From NCBI RefSeq assembly GCF_003711515.1, contig NW_021167082.1, positions 687,701-751,700 of the forward strand: 64,000 bases of DNA, written 5' to 3'. Below are positions 1 to 11,221 of this stretch, piece after piece. Each line of letters begins with the position of its first letter. Positions within the stretch are counted from its first letter, which is position 1. A program made the position numbers and the translations under genes. This DNA comes from Sodiomyces alkalinus F11 (Eukaryota; Ascomycota; Sordariomycetes; Glomerellales; Plectosphaerellaceae). The notes beneath the pieces were generated by a model. That model made no database searches and had not been told where the DNA came from. It saw only the letters and a list, made by a program, of their open reading frames with translations.

Positions 1-874
1 TTATACGCGTTTCTATCTTCACAGTCTGATCTGCCGTTACTTACAGACTGTACGTCGTTATATTTTCAATCGGCATGATGCATTCAGGAGGTTTGACGCT
101 TTCTAGGACTGCGCGTCCGCGGCTAAAAGCTGGCTAAGATTGGATTGATAGGCATTGGCTGATCTCTTGAACAGCTCGTCTTCGGGTTAAGAGAGGTTCA
201 AGTCGTAGAATGCCAGAGCACACCATCGTCGAGCGGTGGGGCGTCGAGCACAGTGCATCATCCGACTTGAGAGAAGGAAGCTCGACCGTGTCTGCATGCC
301 CCCGGGAGGTTGTCCACTTTTTGGAGACGCGTCGTCGAGCGATTCTCGGTCGGCATGGTTGATGCTTGGTCGATGAGAAAGAACGATGGACACATACTCG
401 CGGGATGATGCGTTTGGCTTTTGTTCTTATAAGTGTTAGTCTAGCCTTATGCGACTTGTCACTTCTTTAGGCAGGCAGCGAAGACGGACCAGTTTGTCTG
501 GTTTGCGTCCAAGTGCCAGGGACACGGTGCCCGAGGCGAAGGCGCGACTAGTGATCTGGCTGCGTGACTAGCGGGACGTGTAATCCGCACTTTTCCCCAA
601 AAGTGCTGGTTCAGCCATTTTTCGGAGAAAAAGGGAGCACCCCAGTATGTACATGTACTAATGATCAGGCGGCTCGCGTACGCGGGATCGGCAGGTGGGT
701 TCCTGTGGACACACACCGTGCCCTAGTGAAGAGTGGGCCGTCACTACGCGTTCTTCATAATACGCGGTACAACCTACTTGCCGCGGTCGGGTTGCTCTTA
801 CATCTCATCACGCCCCTAATCGCTCGCCTTGCTTGCCAGCTCTCTGCCCCCGAGCCTGCTTGACCGCAAGCACG
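1..874. other. Intergenic, no gene supported
   Basis: Ordinary-composition DNA. Only short overlapping open frames on both strands are present, none with a recognisable domain, intron signals or a convincing start. It is probably the promoter side of the gene that begins at 875. No repeats or RIP footprint are seen here. Confidence 0.5.
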
Positions 875-2228
875 ATGGATCAAATGCCTAGAATAGGCCG
901 TCCCCCCAAACACTCCCCAGCAGATGCTGAAGAAGAGAAGCGACGCAGTGATGAACAAGATAGCCTGAAGGCATACAACTTACTTCAGAGCGGGAAAGAA
1001 TGGAGCATAAAGGGTTCGAGGGCTTCAAATGTTCGGAGAGTGTTCCAGGAGCTGTATGACACGGGAGACAAGGAAAGTGCGGCGACAATACAGTTCTTAC
1101 CCAGTGAAGCGACAGTCATCGCTATGAGAGGAACACCCAGCGTACTCAGAAAGCTCAAAAGGCATCCCAACGGCACGAAAGATATGCCGATCATATTGCC
1201 TCCCACCATAGAACAGGTAGGCAGAGTCATGGCAATCCTATTTATCGAATGTCCTACACACGGCCTGCGGTTTATTTGCGGTATGTATTTGATCTCGTCC
1301 CAGCTGCAGCGGTCTCTCACATATGATAGAGTTATTAGCACAATGGGTAGGACCGGGTGGGAAAGACATGCTTGTCAGTACTTTACAAGAGGCTATCAGC
1401 AACGTGAATTCCAACCCACGTACTTCACGGGCGTTTCAGGCAGAACAATCCCAAGGCGCACAAGACGCATCACTCGAAGCTCAAGATAGCGGGGCAGCCG
1501 CAGACTCGAGCATCCTGGAAAACGGAGGAGGGCGCTGGGCGCAGGAGGCAAGTCACATCAGCCAGGGTGGCAACTCTGGTGTCTGGAATAGTGAGTCCCT
1601 GTGTCAAACTGATTCGCTGGTCAGGAGGTTAGATGGACTCATTCATCCCTCGACAGGCACCTGTTCCCACGCCTCTAACTTCTTTAATATGGATGTGCTC
1701 ACGGGCGTTGAGGGATACAGAAGAAACGACGAGGGCCTCCGAGCTGAGAACCGACGTCAAGACCTTCCTTCCACGCAATGTTCCCCTGCTCGTACGGGAC
1801 AAGGTGAAGGTTTGAGACCAGCCACGACAGAGGAATGCCCGGCTTCGGCGACTGGCTTCTCGCATGCTGCCGACAATGTTCCAACCCAACCTATTGAGAT
1901 GGAACATTCGCCAGGCGCCGTAGAGAGAGCTACACCGGGCGTAAATGACAATGAATCGTACGTCGCTGGTATTCATTATGCAGGGCTGGACGCCGACAGT
2001 AGCAGGAGGGACAAAGTGCGTGGATTCCTCTGTCTTGGCTCACTCAGCGACCAAAACGCTCAGCCAAGCTCCGCAATCCCTCATCAGACATCGACACTGC
2101 ATTTATTTGGCGATAATGACACCTCAAGGGACCCAGACACTCTTCTCGGACATGATATGGACGCTGTTCTCCAGTCGTGGGACATGGATGCAATTCTCGA
2201 GACCCAGCCGTCGGATCTACCCTTATGA
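875..2228 (+). CDS. Hypothetical protein with AT-hook-like N-terminus, one intron
   Basis: The function is not recognised. I join exon 875-1280 to exon 1330-2228 through a 49-bp intron: donor GTATGT at 1281, CTCAC branch-like site at about 1315, acceptor ATAG ending at 1329. The join restores frame and gives about 434 aa; a second acceptor at 1338 would also keep frame. The open frame extends upstream to 833, but the first ATG is at 875. Residues 5-11 (RIGRPPK) resemble an AT-hook core. The middle is Ser/Gln/Gly-rich and probably disordered. The C-terminus is acidic with aromatic residues (DMDAVLQSWDMDAIL), like a fungal activation domain. A nuclear or DNA-binding role is therefore a guess from composition only. 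Its 3' end lies 67 bp from the 3' end of the convergent gene at 2296-2993. It shows no RIP damage. Confidence 0.6.
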
Positions 2229-2295
2229 GCCTCTCCATTCAATGAACCCCAATAGACCAGCAACATCCCTTTGTGTTCGCGGCTTCCTCACTTCA

Positions 2296-2993
2296 TCACT
2301 GCATCGCCCAGCCCCCTTTTCCTTTCTCTACCAGACATGTGTCGTGTTGAGCCGAAAGCAAGCATATTCCCCGAGCCTCTATGGTGTCGTTCTTAGAGCT
2401 CTGAATAAGAAGTTCCTCGTTTCCTTCCAGGATGATAACGTCGCCGACCTCCAGATCAAGTAAAGACCAAGCTCCAAGCCCCTCGGCAATTGGCCTTTTA
2501 ACGCGGACCTTGGACCGCAATTCGTTTTGCTGAGGAATGACAGCCTATATTGTGAATTCAGCGCCTGCACCAAACAGTACCTCGGTATGAGCCCTACCTG
2601 CTGGGTTGCTGCTTCTGTCTTCTTGTCTTGACTGGGTTTTGGGATAACGACCGAAATCAAGAGTCTGTTAGCTCCAACCGGAACCTTGTGGAGCCAAACT
2701 ACTTGGGGACCGAGCCTGGCTTTGTCATGAATGCGTATTCCACTCTCCTTTGCCCAGTCGTTAATGTGCTCTCGCTGGATGCCTTTAGTAATGACCTTGC
2801 AACAAGGTGTGAAACGCACCTTTCTATCGTAGAGGAACCTGACGAGCTCAAGTGCAATTGCCGGAAGGCCCGGTAGTCTCAATATTCCCTTCACGTTCGG
2901 GACAGAATTCATGTCTTCGAACCGGGTTTGGACTTGCGCTGCACGTTTTTTCAGCTCTTCGTGCAACTCATCATTGCGGGTGAATAGGAGCAT
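2296..2993 (-). CDS. Hypothetical protein, two exons
   Basis: I do not recognise the family. Exon 1 is 2993-2598 and exon 2 is 2529-2296 on the minus strand. The 68-bp intron (2597-2530) has donor GTAGGG and acceptor CTCAG, and the join is phase 0. Both flanking frames read as plausible soluble protein, giving about 209 aa. The open frame continues upstream to 3071 but has no ATG there, so the start is placed at 2993 (MLLFTRNDE); an unseen upstream exon is possible. The protein has a charged N-terminal helix (ELHEELKKRAAQ), a stretch rich in Val/Ile and basic residues, and a C-terminal half with beta-strand-like pattern (LEVGDVIILEGNEELLI). No catalytic motif or membrane segment is seen. It converges on the gene at 875-2228 and is not RIP-affected. 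Confidence 0.5.
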
Positions 2994-3831
2994 GATGAAT
3001 CTTATTCTTCGATAATCATCATAGAAATTTCCACGGGCAGAAGTTTTATGGAAGTGCTTGTTTATACACAATTTCGAATTTCCATTAGAGTCGGCCTAAA
3101 AGCGTCAGGTGGGGTGGCTATTGCGCCCGAACCGTAGATTGTCAGCTGTAGATCTCGTCAGGCACCTCCCGGTTAATGATCGGGTCACATGCATGCATCA
3201 CGTGGATCACAGCTGTTCACAAACAACCTTGTTAGACCTATCGACTAGGACAGATCGAGCATAAAGCAGCCGCAAAGTCCATCACGTTCATGGAACAAAC
3301 TGAGCTCCTTGGGCAATTCAGGATCGAGTCGCAACCCAGATGAAGCTGAGCACTGGGGGGCTACTATAGGTAAACAGAACCGGTTATGAGGTATTCAGCC
3401 TAGACAGAGGGGCACAATAGCACATTAGCAGAAGAACCGCCATCTGTAAAGGCCGGCCAGCAAGTACAGATAGAGGTTGAAGAGCAGAAGTGGGAAATTT
3501 GGGGACAGCAGTCAATGTCTCGGCATTGGCGAAGTGGGGCGGTCCGGATAAATGTTCGAGCGCGTCGGCGGCCTGCCAAACCCCGCTTATCCGGGCATAG
3601 CTGCTGACTATATAACGGCCATATCCGAGTAGGAGAAACAGGGTTCTACCTCGTCTTAATAACCAACATGTAGCGAGTGACCATTTTGAAATTCCATACT
3701 CCAATTGCTCCGATCCAAGGTTTCCTTCCGAGAGGTTTCTTTTCGATGATATATATGGTCGGGCGCCTGGTTGAAGTCTTGCGGTCAGAGTCAGATGCTT
3801 GAGTCGGAGGCGCAACTGGTATTACCTTGGA
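2994..3831. other. Intergenic, no gene supported
   Basis: Ordinary-composition spacer between the minus-strand hypothetical gene and the decayed minus-strand gene further right. The longest open frame (3384-3815, minus) has a compositionally odd Arg/Leu-rich product, no intron signals and no motif, so I do not call it a gene. No repeat is evident. Confidence 0.4.
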
Positions 3832-5301
3832 TCATTTGAATCCGATATCTATGTTCGGTTCCTCTAGGACATCGTCCATATCAAAACTCGGTCTATCTCC
3901 TTCGCCATTTTCTGGTGGAGGAGTGGGAGAGGGTGGCGGGGGAGAAAGGCGGGGAGGAGTGTAGGCGGAGGAGGGGTAGGAGTGCGGTGCTTCTTGTCTT
4001 GGTCCTCCTTGTGAGGCATGTTTGTGGGTGAGAATGAATATATCTCGTATAGTGTTCTTCGTACGTCCAAGATGTAGATGATTATAATACGGCAGAGGAT
4101 GTGGTCCTTCTGGAAGAACTTCGATAATGACGACGGGAGACTCGGCCTTGAGAACGAGCGTTAGCAAGACATTATGAATGTTGCAGTATCTGTTCTAAGT
4201 TCTCTTACAGGGTCCTTGTTGGGTCTGCAATGATGGAAGTGTCGTAGACCAAGAGATAATACAAGAGAGCTATGACCGGCAGAGCTGCTGGCACTTGGGG
4301 CCTGGATGGTGCGGTTGATGAGATCCTGAACTTGACGGCGAAAAGGGCGGGGTCTTTATATCTGTTGACCCTCCGGACGAGGTACAGGATGTCTGGGGTA
4401 GCCGAACTTCTCGTGCCTTGTCGACTCCCTTGACATGGCGAGCTTGGGCATGGGCGATACATCACCGGCCGGTCCTGCCGTCATGCATAGTACCATTGAC
4501 AACTACACCATAACCTGCCAGAAGCAACCTCTGCTGCCCATCTAGCCTGTATGCGGCTTGACCACCATCGCGGCCGTTTCTCGCCAGACTCGGGAGCTCA
4601 GCTCAGCCAACTGCCCTCCAACTCCATGGATCGTCAAGACAAGCGGCCGAGAACGAACAGTTGGCCAGGAGCTACTATGTGACTTACATGCATGATCCTT
4701 GAGCGAATTCGGTATCGGATGGCCTCCGTGAACAAGACCAGGTCTCATCTCCACAACTTCTCACAGAAAACTTAGCTTCCTGGGTAACCGACATGTATCG
4801 AGATGCGCTCGTAGCCTTGCCAACTCCTTCCGGGCGGATGTAGGCTAGGCGGTTTACATAATCACCATCATCCTATGCTCAGTTTGAGCTCCACAGCACT
4901 CGGCAGCAATCACATCCAAGTAGACCTTATCTCACCAGGGGATTCTTAGTCGGAAGATTCACGTAGGCAATGGCATTCAAAACTCTATGGATTTCCTCTG
5001 CCCTCCCTATGACGTCCGTGTTAATCTTTGCCCAATAGGACCAGTTCCTCCGCCACTCTGCTCATAACCTTCTTACTCTCTTACGGGCCCGCTTCTCGCC
5101 CTGCTCTACTGTTGCGACCCCTTGATCCTGCGCTAGGTGAAAAAGGTCGAGCGCTGTCCTGGCGAGGTTCTTCCGGGCTTCGTCGACGGTCTCCCGAGCA
5201 CAAGCGATCTCGTCTCCCTCCCTGTCATGGAAGCGTCGGGGAGTGTGTTGAAGCTTGTAGGTTAACCCATGGTCAAGACGGCCCAGATTGAAACGGTGCA
5301 T
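3832..5301 (-). pseudogene. Decayed multi-exon gene of unknown function
   Basis: Several coding-like blocks lie on the minus strand, but I cannot join them into one open frame. Block 1 begins at an ATG at 5301 (MHRFNLGRLDHG) and runs into an in-frame TGA at about 5064; the same frame then continues to about 4933 (TDVIGRAEEIHRVLNAIAYV). The better-looking segment between (RVAEELVLLGKD) is in another frame, which suggests two compensating indels. Block 2 is about 4465-4209 (RRVNRYKDPALFAVKF, then a hydrophobic Ala/Leu/Tyr stretch). A good 62-bp intron at 4208-4147 follows: donor GTAAGA, branch CTAAC, acceptor AAG. Block 3 is proline-rich. Its two open frames end at 3864 and 3832, and the splice supports the 3864 one. 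The family is not recognised. The region could be a real gene with introns I have misplaced, but the in-frame stop favours decay. Confidence 0.4.
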
Positions 5302-6150
5302 AATGGAGGTGTCGACAGAATCTCAAATCCGGCATGCATAGCTCTGGGCTCGTTTGCCGGTGCCAGCTAAGAGGTGATGGCGCGCATTGTGAAGGAAGAG
5401 AGCTTTACGAGACTATACAGAGGACGTGAAATCTCGTCTCTTGCTTGGCCGCCACATCGCCACTCGCTGCACTAGCTGGGGATGTGTACCGCATCCATCA
5501 ATAGTCACAACGAGCGAGCCACGTCTGCGGTTGGCTCGCCCAGCAAGTATGGGGCCGAGATCCTGGACATAATCCCGTCAACGGCCCATGTCGTTCACGA
5601 CCTATCCGACGGCCACTCGACAACACAAAGGCTGGGCCAAGGATGGCCTATCGGCCAGGATCATGGTCGTGACTCCAGGAGAAGCCTGACGTCTGCAGAA
5701 AGGGGATTTGGAGGACAGGGGATTTGGATGACAGGGATAGTAGATGGCTTGAGCGTCCGTGAGGTGCATGAATGGAGCTGAAGACGTGTAGTCGTCAACG
5801 TTCACGTCGACTTTCCCAAGCCTGATGCTCCGGAGCAATCATGTAAGCGGAGCGGAAGCCAAGGCTTTTCTCATAACGTGAAGTTTTCGCGAGGTAGATC
5901 AGTAACCCCACATCGTGTAATAGTGTTTGATCGAACACTACTTAATAGGGTTAGCGCTTTGTTTTGGGAGACGTGGGTAAGACATGTATTCAGGAGTCAT
6001 ATCACTGATATCCAGGACGGGCCCCTGTATCCCTAGTAACCTACTCTTCACGAACACCCAGTTAACACCTAGTTAACACCCTTCGTCTACCAGGCCATCA
6101 TACAGAGTACCTGGTCGGCACTATGCAAGAAGATTATAAGAGGGTGTGCC
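5302..6150. other. Intergenic, transition into RIP island 1
   Basis: No gene can be defended. Overlapping 80-100 aa frames at 5482-5838 on both strands have no recognised motif. A fragment of an inverted-repeat family lies at 5921-5970. TpA density rises toward 6150 as the sequence enters the RIP island. Confidence 0.4.
5921..5970. repeat. Palindromic fragment of the 14-16 kb inverted-repeat family
   Basis: Contains the near-palindrome TAGTGTTTGATCGAACACTA followed by CTTAATAGGGTTAGCGCT. The same arrangement, an AGCGTT-type arm then AATAGGG(T)TTAGCG, recurs at about 14.53, 15.90 and 16.41 kb. It is probably a solo terminal fragment of that element. Confidence 0.5.
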
Positions 6151-6324
6151 GTAGATAATAACCTACTCGGCATATTCAGCAGTGCTCACCCTTCTAGCTT
6201 TGGTTAGTTATACTCCTACACGCTATAATCTTCTAAGAAACTTATATCGATCCTCTTATACTATAACCCTAAAAATAGCCGTTACCCAGAAATTAGCCCC
6301 CGAATTAGCTAGATCGGCTATTTT

Positions 6325-7710
6325 ACGATATAATCGTATAAGCCGAGATATAATTTTATAGATATAGAACTAGCAGAAAACGTAATAGTATAAGGGGGTC
6401 CTGGTTTTTTATATATAATCGTTATCTTTAGCGAGGCGCCGTGTGACTCACCCCTATTACTCGCCTCTAGTATAATTTTTTTTTTATTAATACCCCGAGT
6501 ACATACCGAATCCCAGGGCCCTAGCAGAATAAAGCACTAAGTCTACTAGTAACGGTGTCCTATACCTAACTGTAGCGCTTCTAACTATAGTAGTAGCACC
6601 CAAAGACTAGGAAGGGTATAGTTATATTACTATTCGTGGCTAGGAAACGCTAGCCCACGAATATACCGGAAAATTAATATACCTAGAAGCAGGCTACCTA
6701 GGCAGTCCGCTTAAATAGAGCCGCTTATTATAGCCATAATCACCGGCAATATATAAATAACCACGAGTTACCTTTATCCCGATATGCTAATAGACGTGAT
6801 AAGGCTTATATTAACCGAGCCACCCCTAGGTAATAACTTTCCTAGTAGCTAAGCCTAGGTAAGATCCTCTCGCTCGATTAGCGAGTCCTTATCTAAAAAG
6901 CACTACTATTATAGCGAGCTAATATCGTAATCTTAAGAGAAGTCTAGACTTACTTCTATACGTCTAGGGAAATAATAAACCGTATAGTCTAGCTAATACT
7001 TTTCCCGATTAGGTCTGCCGACGAGGTAACTACTAGGATAGGCAGGGAGAAATACTATATTCCTAAATCTCCTAGCTAAAGATACAGAAGTCGTCTACTT
7101 TCAGTAAAGCTAATCTTTAAGTAACCTAACCGATTAGAGCGTTAATCCGCACGGGTAAGGGATATAGGACACTAATATTTTGATTCTAATAATCGCTAGT
7201 ATAGTAGGGATTATCTATCTATCGACTACCCACCTTTAGCTCTAGTCGGCTAGTAAGAGATCCTACCTAGATAGTGCTTTTATTTTCTTACCTAGTGAGA
7301 TTCGCCTTCCTTGTATATATTAGCACGAGAAAAGCCTTTATACACTATACGCTAATTAATTATTTCATATATAATCAGGAGGCTAGGTAACGGGATATCC
7401 AGTAAGAGGTGAATAGTCTACGGATCCAGGTCTCCCTATAGCTCTACGTGGCTCCTAGCCCTAAAAAGTTTTAGTATCCTATAGAGGTAATCTATCTTTA
7501 ATCCGAATAGACGAAGAGTGACTTACCGTGATATTCGATATAATAATAGCCCCTATTAACGTAAGTCCGTAACTACGGAGGTGTAAATATATATAAGTAT
7601 TACTTTAGTCCTTAGTAACTAGAGTCTTTAGTATTCCTCAAGGACTCTAACGTAGCTATTAACACGATTAGATACTTTCCGTGTTATGCCCTGTTATATA
7701 TGCTTACGTA
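6325..7710 (-). pseudogene. R1 copy A: heavily RIPped duplicated gene segment
   Basis: Aligns by eye over about 1.35 kb with 20818-22165. Differences are almost all CA-to-TA and TG-to-TA changes in this copy, while shared CpG sites are kept. Coding sense is on the minus strand. The other copy reads, for example, ELWGDLDPWTIHLLLDIPSP, and here the two Trp codons in that stretch are TAG. The protein family is not recognised. Because the copy is saturated with stops, it is a dead duplicate. Similarity stops near 7710, where copy B joins unrelated DNA. Confidence 0.7.
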
Positions 7711-8658
7711 TAATACTTTATAGTTCTTTGCTGCTTAGGAGTGGACCTATAACCCCGTTCGTTTAATTAATTCCTTTATCACTTCTTAGTCGGATATAAG
7801 GCGAGGAGTATAGTTCTCTAGCATAGTTCGGTCTATAGCGTCGTAAGCGTAGTAAGCGATACTATCCGTAGTGATTACTTTAAGGTATTCTACGCGAGTC
7901 GGGCGATTAATACGGAATACCCCGGTAGAGACCGCTTAATAACTATTTTATATCCCTCTACGTTATCCTGTTTATATACGATTCTAGCTAGTTAGAAGAA
8001 GCTTACACGGCTATATTATTAGTATCGCGGGCCGGGATTATCCTCTTACTACTATTTAACTATTACTAGCTTAAGTTAGAATTCTCTAGTCTTACTAACT
8101 TAACAGCCCTAATCTATTTCGCCTATCGCCTAGCCTATAATAAGATAATAGGAGGTGACCTTATCTCGTGTAGTAATAAGGATAGAGATTAAGCATAACT
8201 TCGGCTTATCTATCTACAGGGAAATAGAGTAATAAGGGAAGAAGAGAAGAAAAGGAAGAAATAAAATAAGAGGATAAAAAGGAATTTGAAATAAAATGAG
8301 ATGATAAAAAGAAATGGGAAAAAGAAGAAAAGATAAAGATAAAGAAGAGTAAATAATAGGGTTTCCTCCTCCACCCTCACCTATACTAGGGAAGAGGGCA
8401 TAGTACGCCTGCAGGCTGGCATTAACAGGGTCTAGTCCTTACTAGCCCGAAGATCGAGTAATAATATACGGCTATAAGGCGGGCGGATAAGGGCATTTAG
8501 GTTTCCTTCCGGACTTAGGTTAAAATCGCCTACGGCGATTACTTTTTACGTGATCGCACGCGTCGTATTACGCCGTATCACCACTTATTTTACTTAACCT
8601 TATTAACCTCCTTAGTGTGTATCTAGTACCCTGCCTATCCGTCGCCGCTCTCTAACTA

Positions 8659-9850
8659 CTAGGTAGTCTCCTCGTTACTATTATTATTATTATTATCGCT
8701 CGCCGACTCGCTTTCACGGCCTATAGTCTCTAGGATATACTCCTTACTAATACTCCTAGCCGTATTTATAATAACCTTAATACCGCTTAGGTTATAGCCT
8801 AGTCTATAGTTCTCCGAGCCGTTAGTACCGTGGAAGACACGGCGGTAAAGAGGGCGGAGGATTAGGATTCCTATATATACTATTATCACGGCTAGTTTAA
8901 CGGCGGACTAGATAATTAGGGGCATGGTGTCCTCTATTCGGTAATATTAGAGTATAGACTTTATAGCTAGGCCGATAGACTAAGGGGCTTACTTATATAG
9001 TTCTCGGTGAAGCCGGAGGCTATGTTATAGGTATATACGATACCGGCTACTCTAGCACTACGGTATATATTAGTTATCGTATAGTCGGAAAGAAGACTAA
9101 GAGAGATCGTTATATAATACCTAAACTTATACTACCTATAATAGTAATCTTCTCCTACTTCGGTATATTAAAGTTCTAAATAAATATATAAGGGAATAAC
9201 GCGAAGAAAAAATCAGTAATAATATAGAAGACTACCACGTGCTTAGTTTTAATGCGTCGTTCCGAGTCTTAGATCGCCGACACGACTTACTACCTAATAT
9301 AACGGCGAAAGGAGTAATCTTAATATTATAAGTAGTAGCCGCTTAAAGAGGGGGTTTATAAATAGCCTTGACGGGCTAGTATTATAGCCAAAATATAATA
9401 GCTATTAGGATCGAGACTAATATTAACACGTTTATAACTACCTAGATTACGATCTTATACTAAAACACTATAATAAGATAACATAGTAAGAAACTAAGCG
9501 ATACTTTAAAGACGGCTATACCGATAACGGCGAATATCTAGCCGATTATCTCCTAGTATATAGCGTTCGCTATATCTTATATCGTTCCTATTTCTAAGAT
9601 CTTAGCGATAGATAGGCCGAAGCTATAGTGTAGTGACTTTTAGATAAAGGTTACGTAGAGTAGGAGGAAGATCTAGGGAGTAACTAAATACTACGTTAAC
9701 GTACGAAAATATAAATTACTAGACTTTTAGTCGGCTTATCTAGAAAGGTACTTACTCCTGCTAAGACGTAGATATAATCGTCTATACCGAGCTTATAGAT
9801 AATAAACTACCTCGTAATTACTCGGATAATAACGAATATAAGCGTCACGG
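8659..9850 (-). pseudogene. RIP-killed PTH11-like (rhodopsin-domain) receptor gene
   Basis: PTH11-type proteins are fungal seven-helix plasma-membrane receptors implicated in surface sensing. Read on the minus strand, the 3' part gives the hallmark last helix: acidic loop, IIWSAVKLAVIIV with Trp as TAG, then ILILRPLYRR. About 550 bp upstream a helix ends in FWLQYQPVKAIY. With the RIP change reversed this fits the FQCxPV(x)nW signature that follows the fourth helix in this family. Between them PKQEKITIIGSISLGII matches the basic loop and start of helix six. Every frame is broken by TAG/TAA in place of Gln or Trp codons. The amino end is unclear, so the upper boundary is approximate. A shorter homologous 3' fragment lies at 25320-25640. 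Confidence 0.65.
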
Positions 9851-10120
9851 CCGTTAATAACTATATAATACTAAGCGCTATTAGGCTATTACCCCTAGGG
9901 TCGATTATCTTAACGTATTATAAAACGGTCTAGGATAGTATATAGCTAGAGTTATCTAAGCAGGGTTATCTTAAGTCGAAATCGTAAGAAATACTAATAT
10001 TCTAGGGATTAGTCCTTAGGGAAAGCTAAGTGTTACGTCTAATTCTTAAACCGGACGTATAGAGTTAGGCCGGGTCGGTATATATATTCGGACTATATAT
10101 CGAGCAGTAAGGGGCAATAC

Positions 10121-11221
10121 GGCTGGATCTTCGTCCTACTAATTCCTCGGACAGCGACATCGAAGCAGTTCCGGGTCTAGGTACTTCAGTGACATAGTTC
10201 TATTCCCGAGTCATGGATAAGAGCTTCAGAACAACGAAGGTTCCAGGGGTCTCGTCACACCAGACCAACAGCACGATATCGGCAGATGGATTTATTCACC
10301 CCCGGCGGGAACATCCAACGGAAGTTGCAGGATAGCATGAGAAGCTCCTACCTTGCTGCCTTGGTTTCCTAGGCTTGTTCCTAGTGGCTACACGACAAAT
10401 TCCTTGCGGAATGCAGTTGCACTTGCTAAGACAGGCCCAGAACTCCCATACACTCGTTATCTCCAAGGGAGTAGTGATGAAGACACTTAGCGTGCTTGAG
10501 AGTACAACGGGACAATAAGGCGGTTATGCGCTACCACTACCTATTTTCCTCAACTCTGCATATCGCACCCATTGAGTCTCGAGTCTTGGGCGCTAGATTA
10601 ACCCTACTGTTAGGATATTACAACGATAAAAACCTGGGACTAAACAATATTCTGCTACGGAGGCAGTGAATGGGTGGAACATTAGAACACCCCGCCCCCA
10701 GGTTGGAAGCAAGGAACAAGGGGCAGAACATGGATCAAGACCATAACAAATCTGATCTCGTCATCTACTAAATCCACCCTGGCGTGTTCAAGAGGTTACG
10801 TGCCGTGTATGCCACTGGCCCTGGGTTCCAGATTAATGCTAGTCCGCCCCTTCCGCGGACCGGGGGCGTATCCCTTGTACCCGGAGGTCGACTAAGAAAA
10901 TGAGGGTGGGTGATGGAGTTAAGTTCCATCAATAACACCACGCCAAGGAACCAGGGCAAGGGAGTCGACTCCCCGCACACTCGGCACAAGCGCTCCTCCT
11001 GTGTGGTGTAAGTCCGGGCCTTCTGGGGAGCACAAAGCCATGCTACCCTTTCATCTATGGTACCATACAGAGTACATAAAGGTATATTCTCGCCCATCCT
11101 TGCAGGGGACCATCGAAACATTGAGAAGAACGCTTTCTTATTTTGCCACATCTATTATCAGGCTTTGGCGTTGAGCATTTTGAGGTATTCGTTGCCGTTT
11201 CTTGTTTTCTAGGAATCAGCC
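10121..11221. other. Intergenic, upstream region of the P450 gene
   Basis: Normal-composition DNA between RIP island 1 and the P450 start. A 127-aa minus-strand frame at 10768-11151 has no motif and lies in the expected promoter of the P450, so I do not call it. No repeat is seen. Confidence 0.45.

Larger units (their letters stand above)
6150..10120. repeat. RIP island 1 (AT-rich, CpA/TpG-depleted)
   Basis: About 4 kb in which TG and CA dinucleotides are nearly missing, TA is in great excess and CG persists. That is the product of repeat-induced point mutation acting at CpA on both strands. It contains an R1 copy (6325-7710) and a receptor-gene relic (8659-9850). The stretch 7710-8650 has no recognised content apart from a purine-rich AT segment at about 8225-8350. 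No open reading frame of useful length survives. Confidence 0.85.

Noticed and set aside
3384..3815. 143-codon minus-strand frame
   Set aside because: Odd Arg/Leu composition, no motif, no splice signals; probably chance.
5482..5838. Overlapping 99- and 78-codon frames on opposite strands
   Set aside because: Neither has a recognisable domain. A trace of coding feel (VTTMILADRP on the minus strand) is too short to support a gene.
8659..8889. 76-codon open frame as an independent gene
   Set aside because: It is the surviving 3' end of the RIP-killed PTH11-like gene, not a gene of its own.
10768..11151. 127-codon minus-strand frame upstream of the P450
   Set aside because: No motif or conserved composition; lies in the probable P450 promoter.
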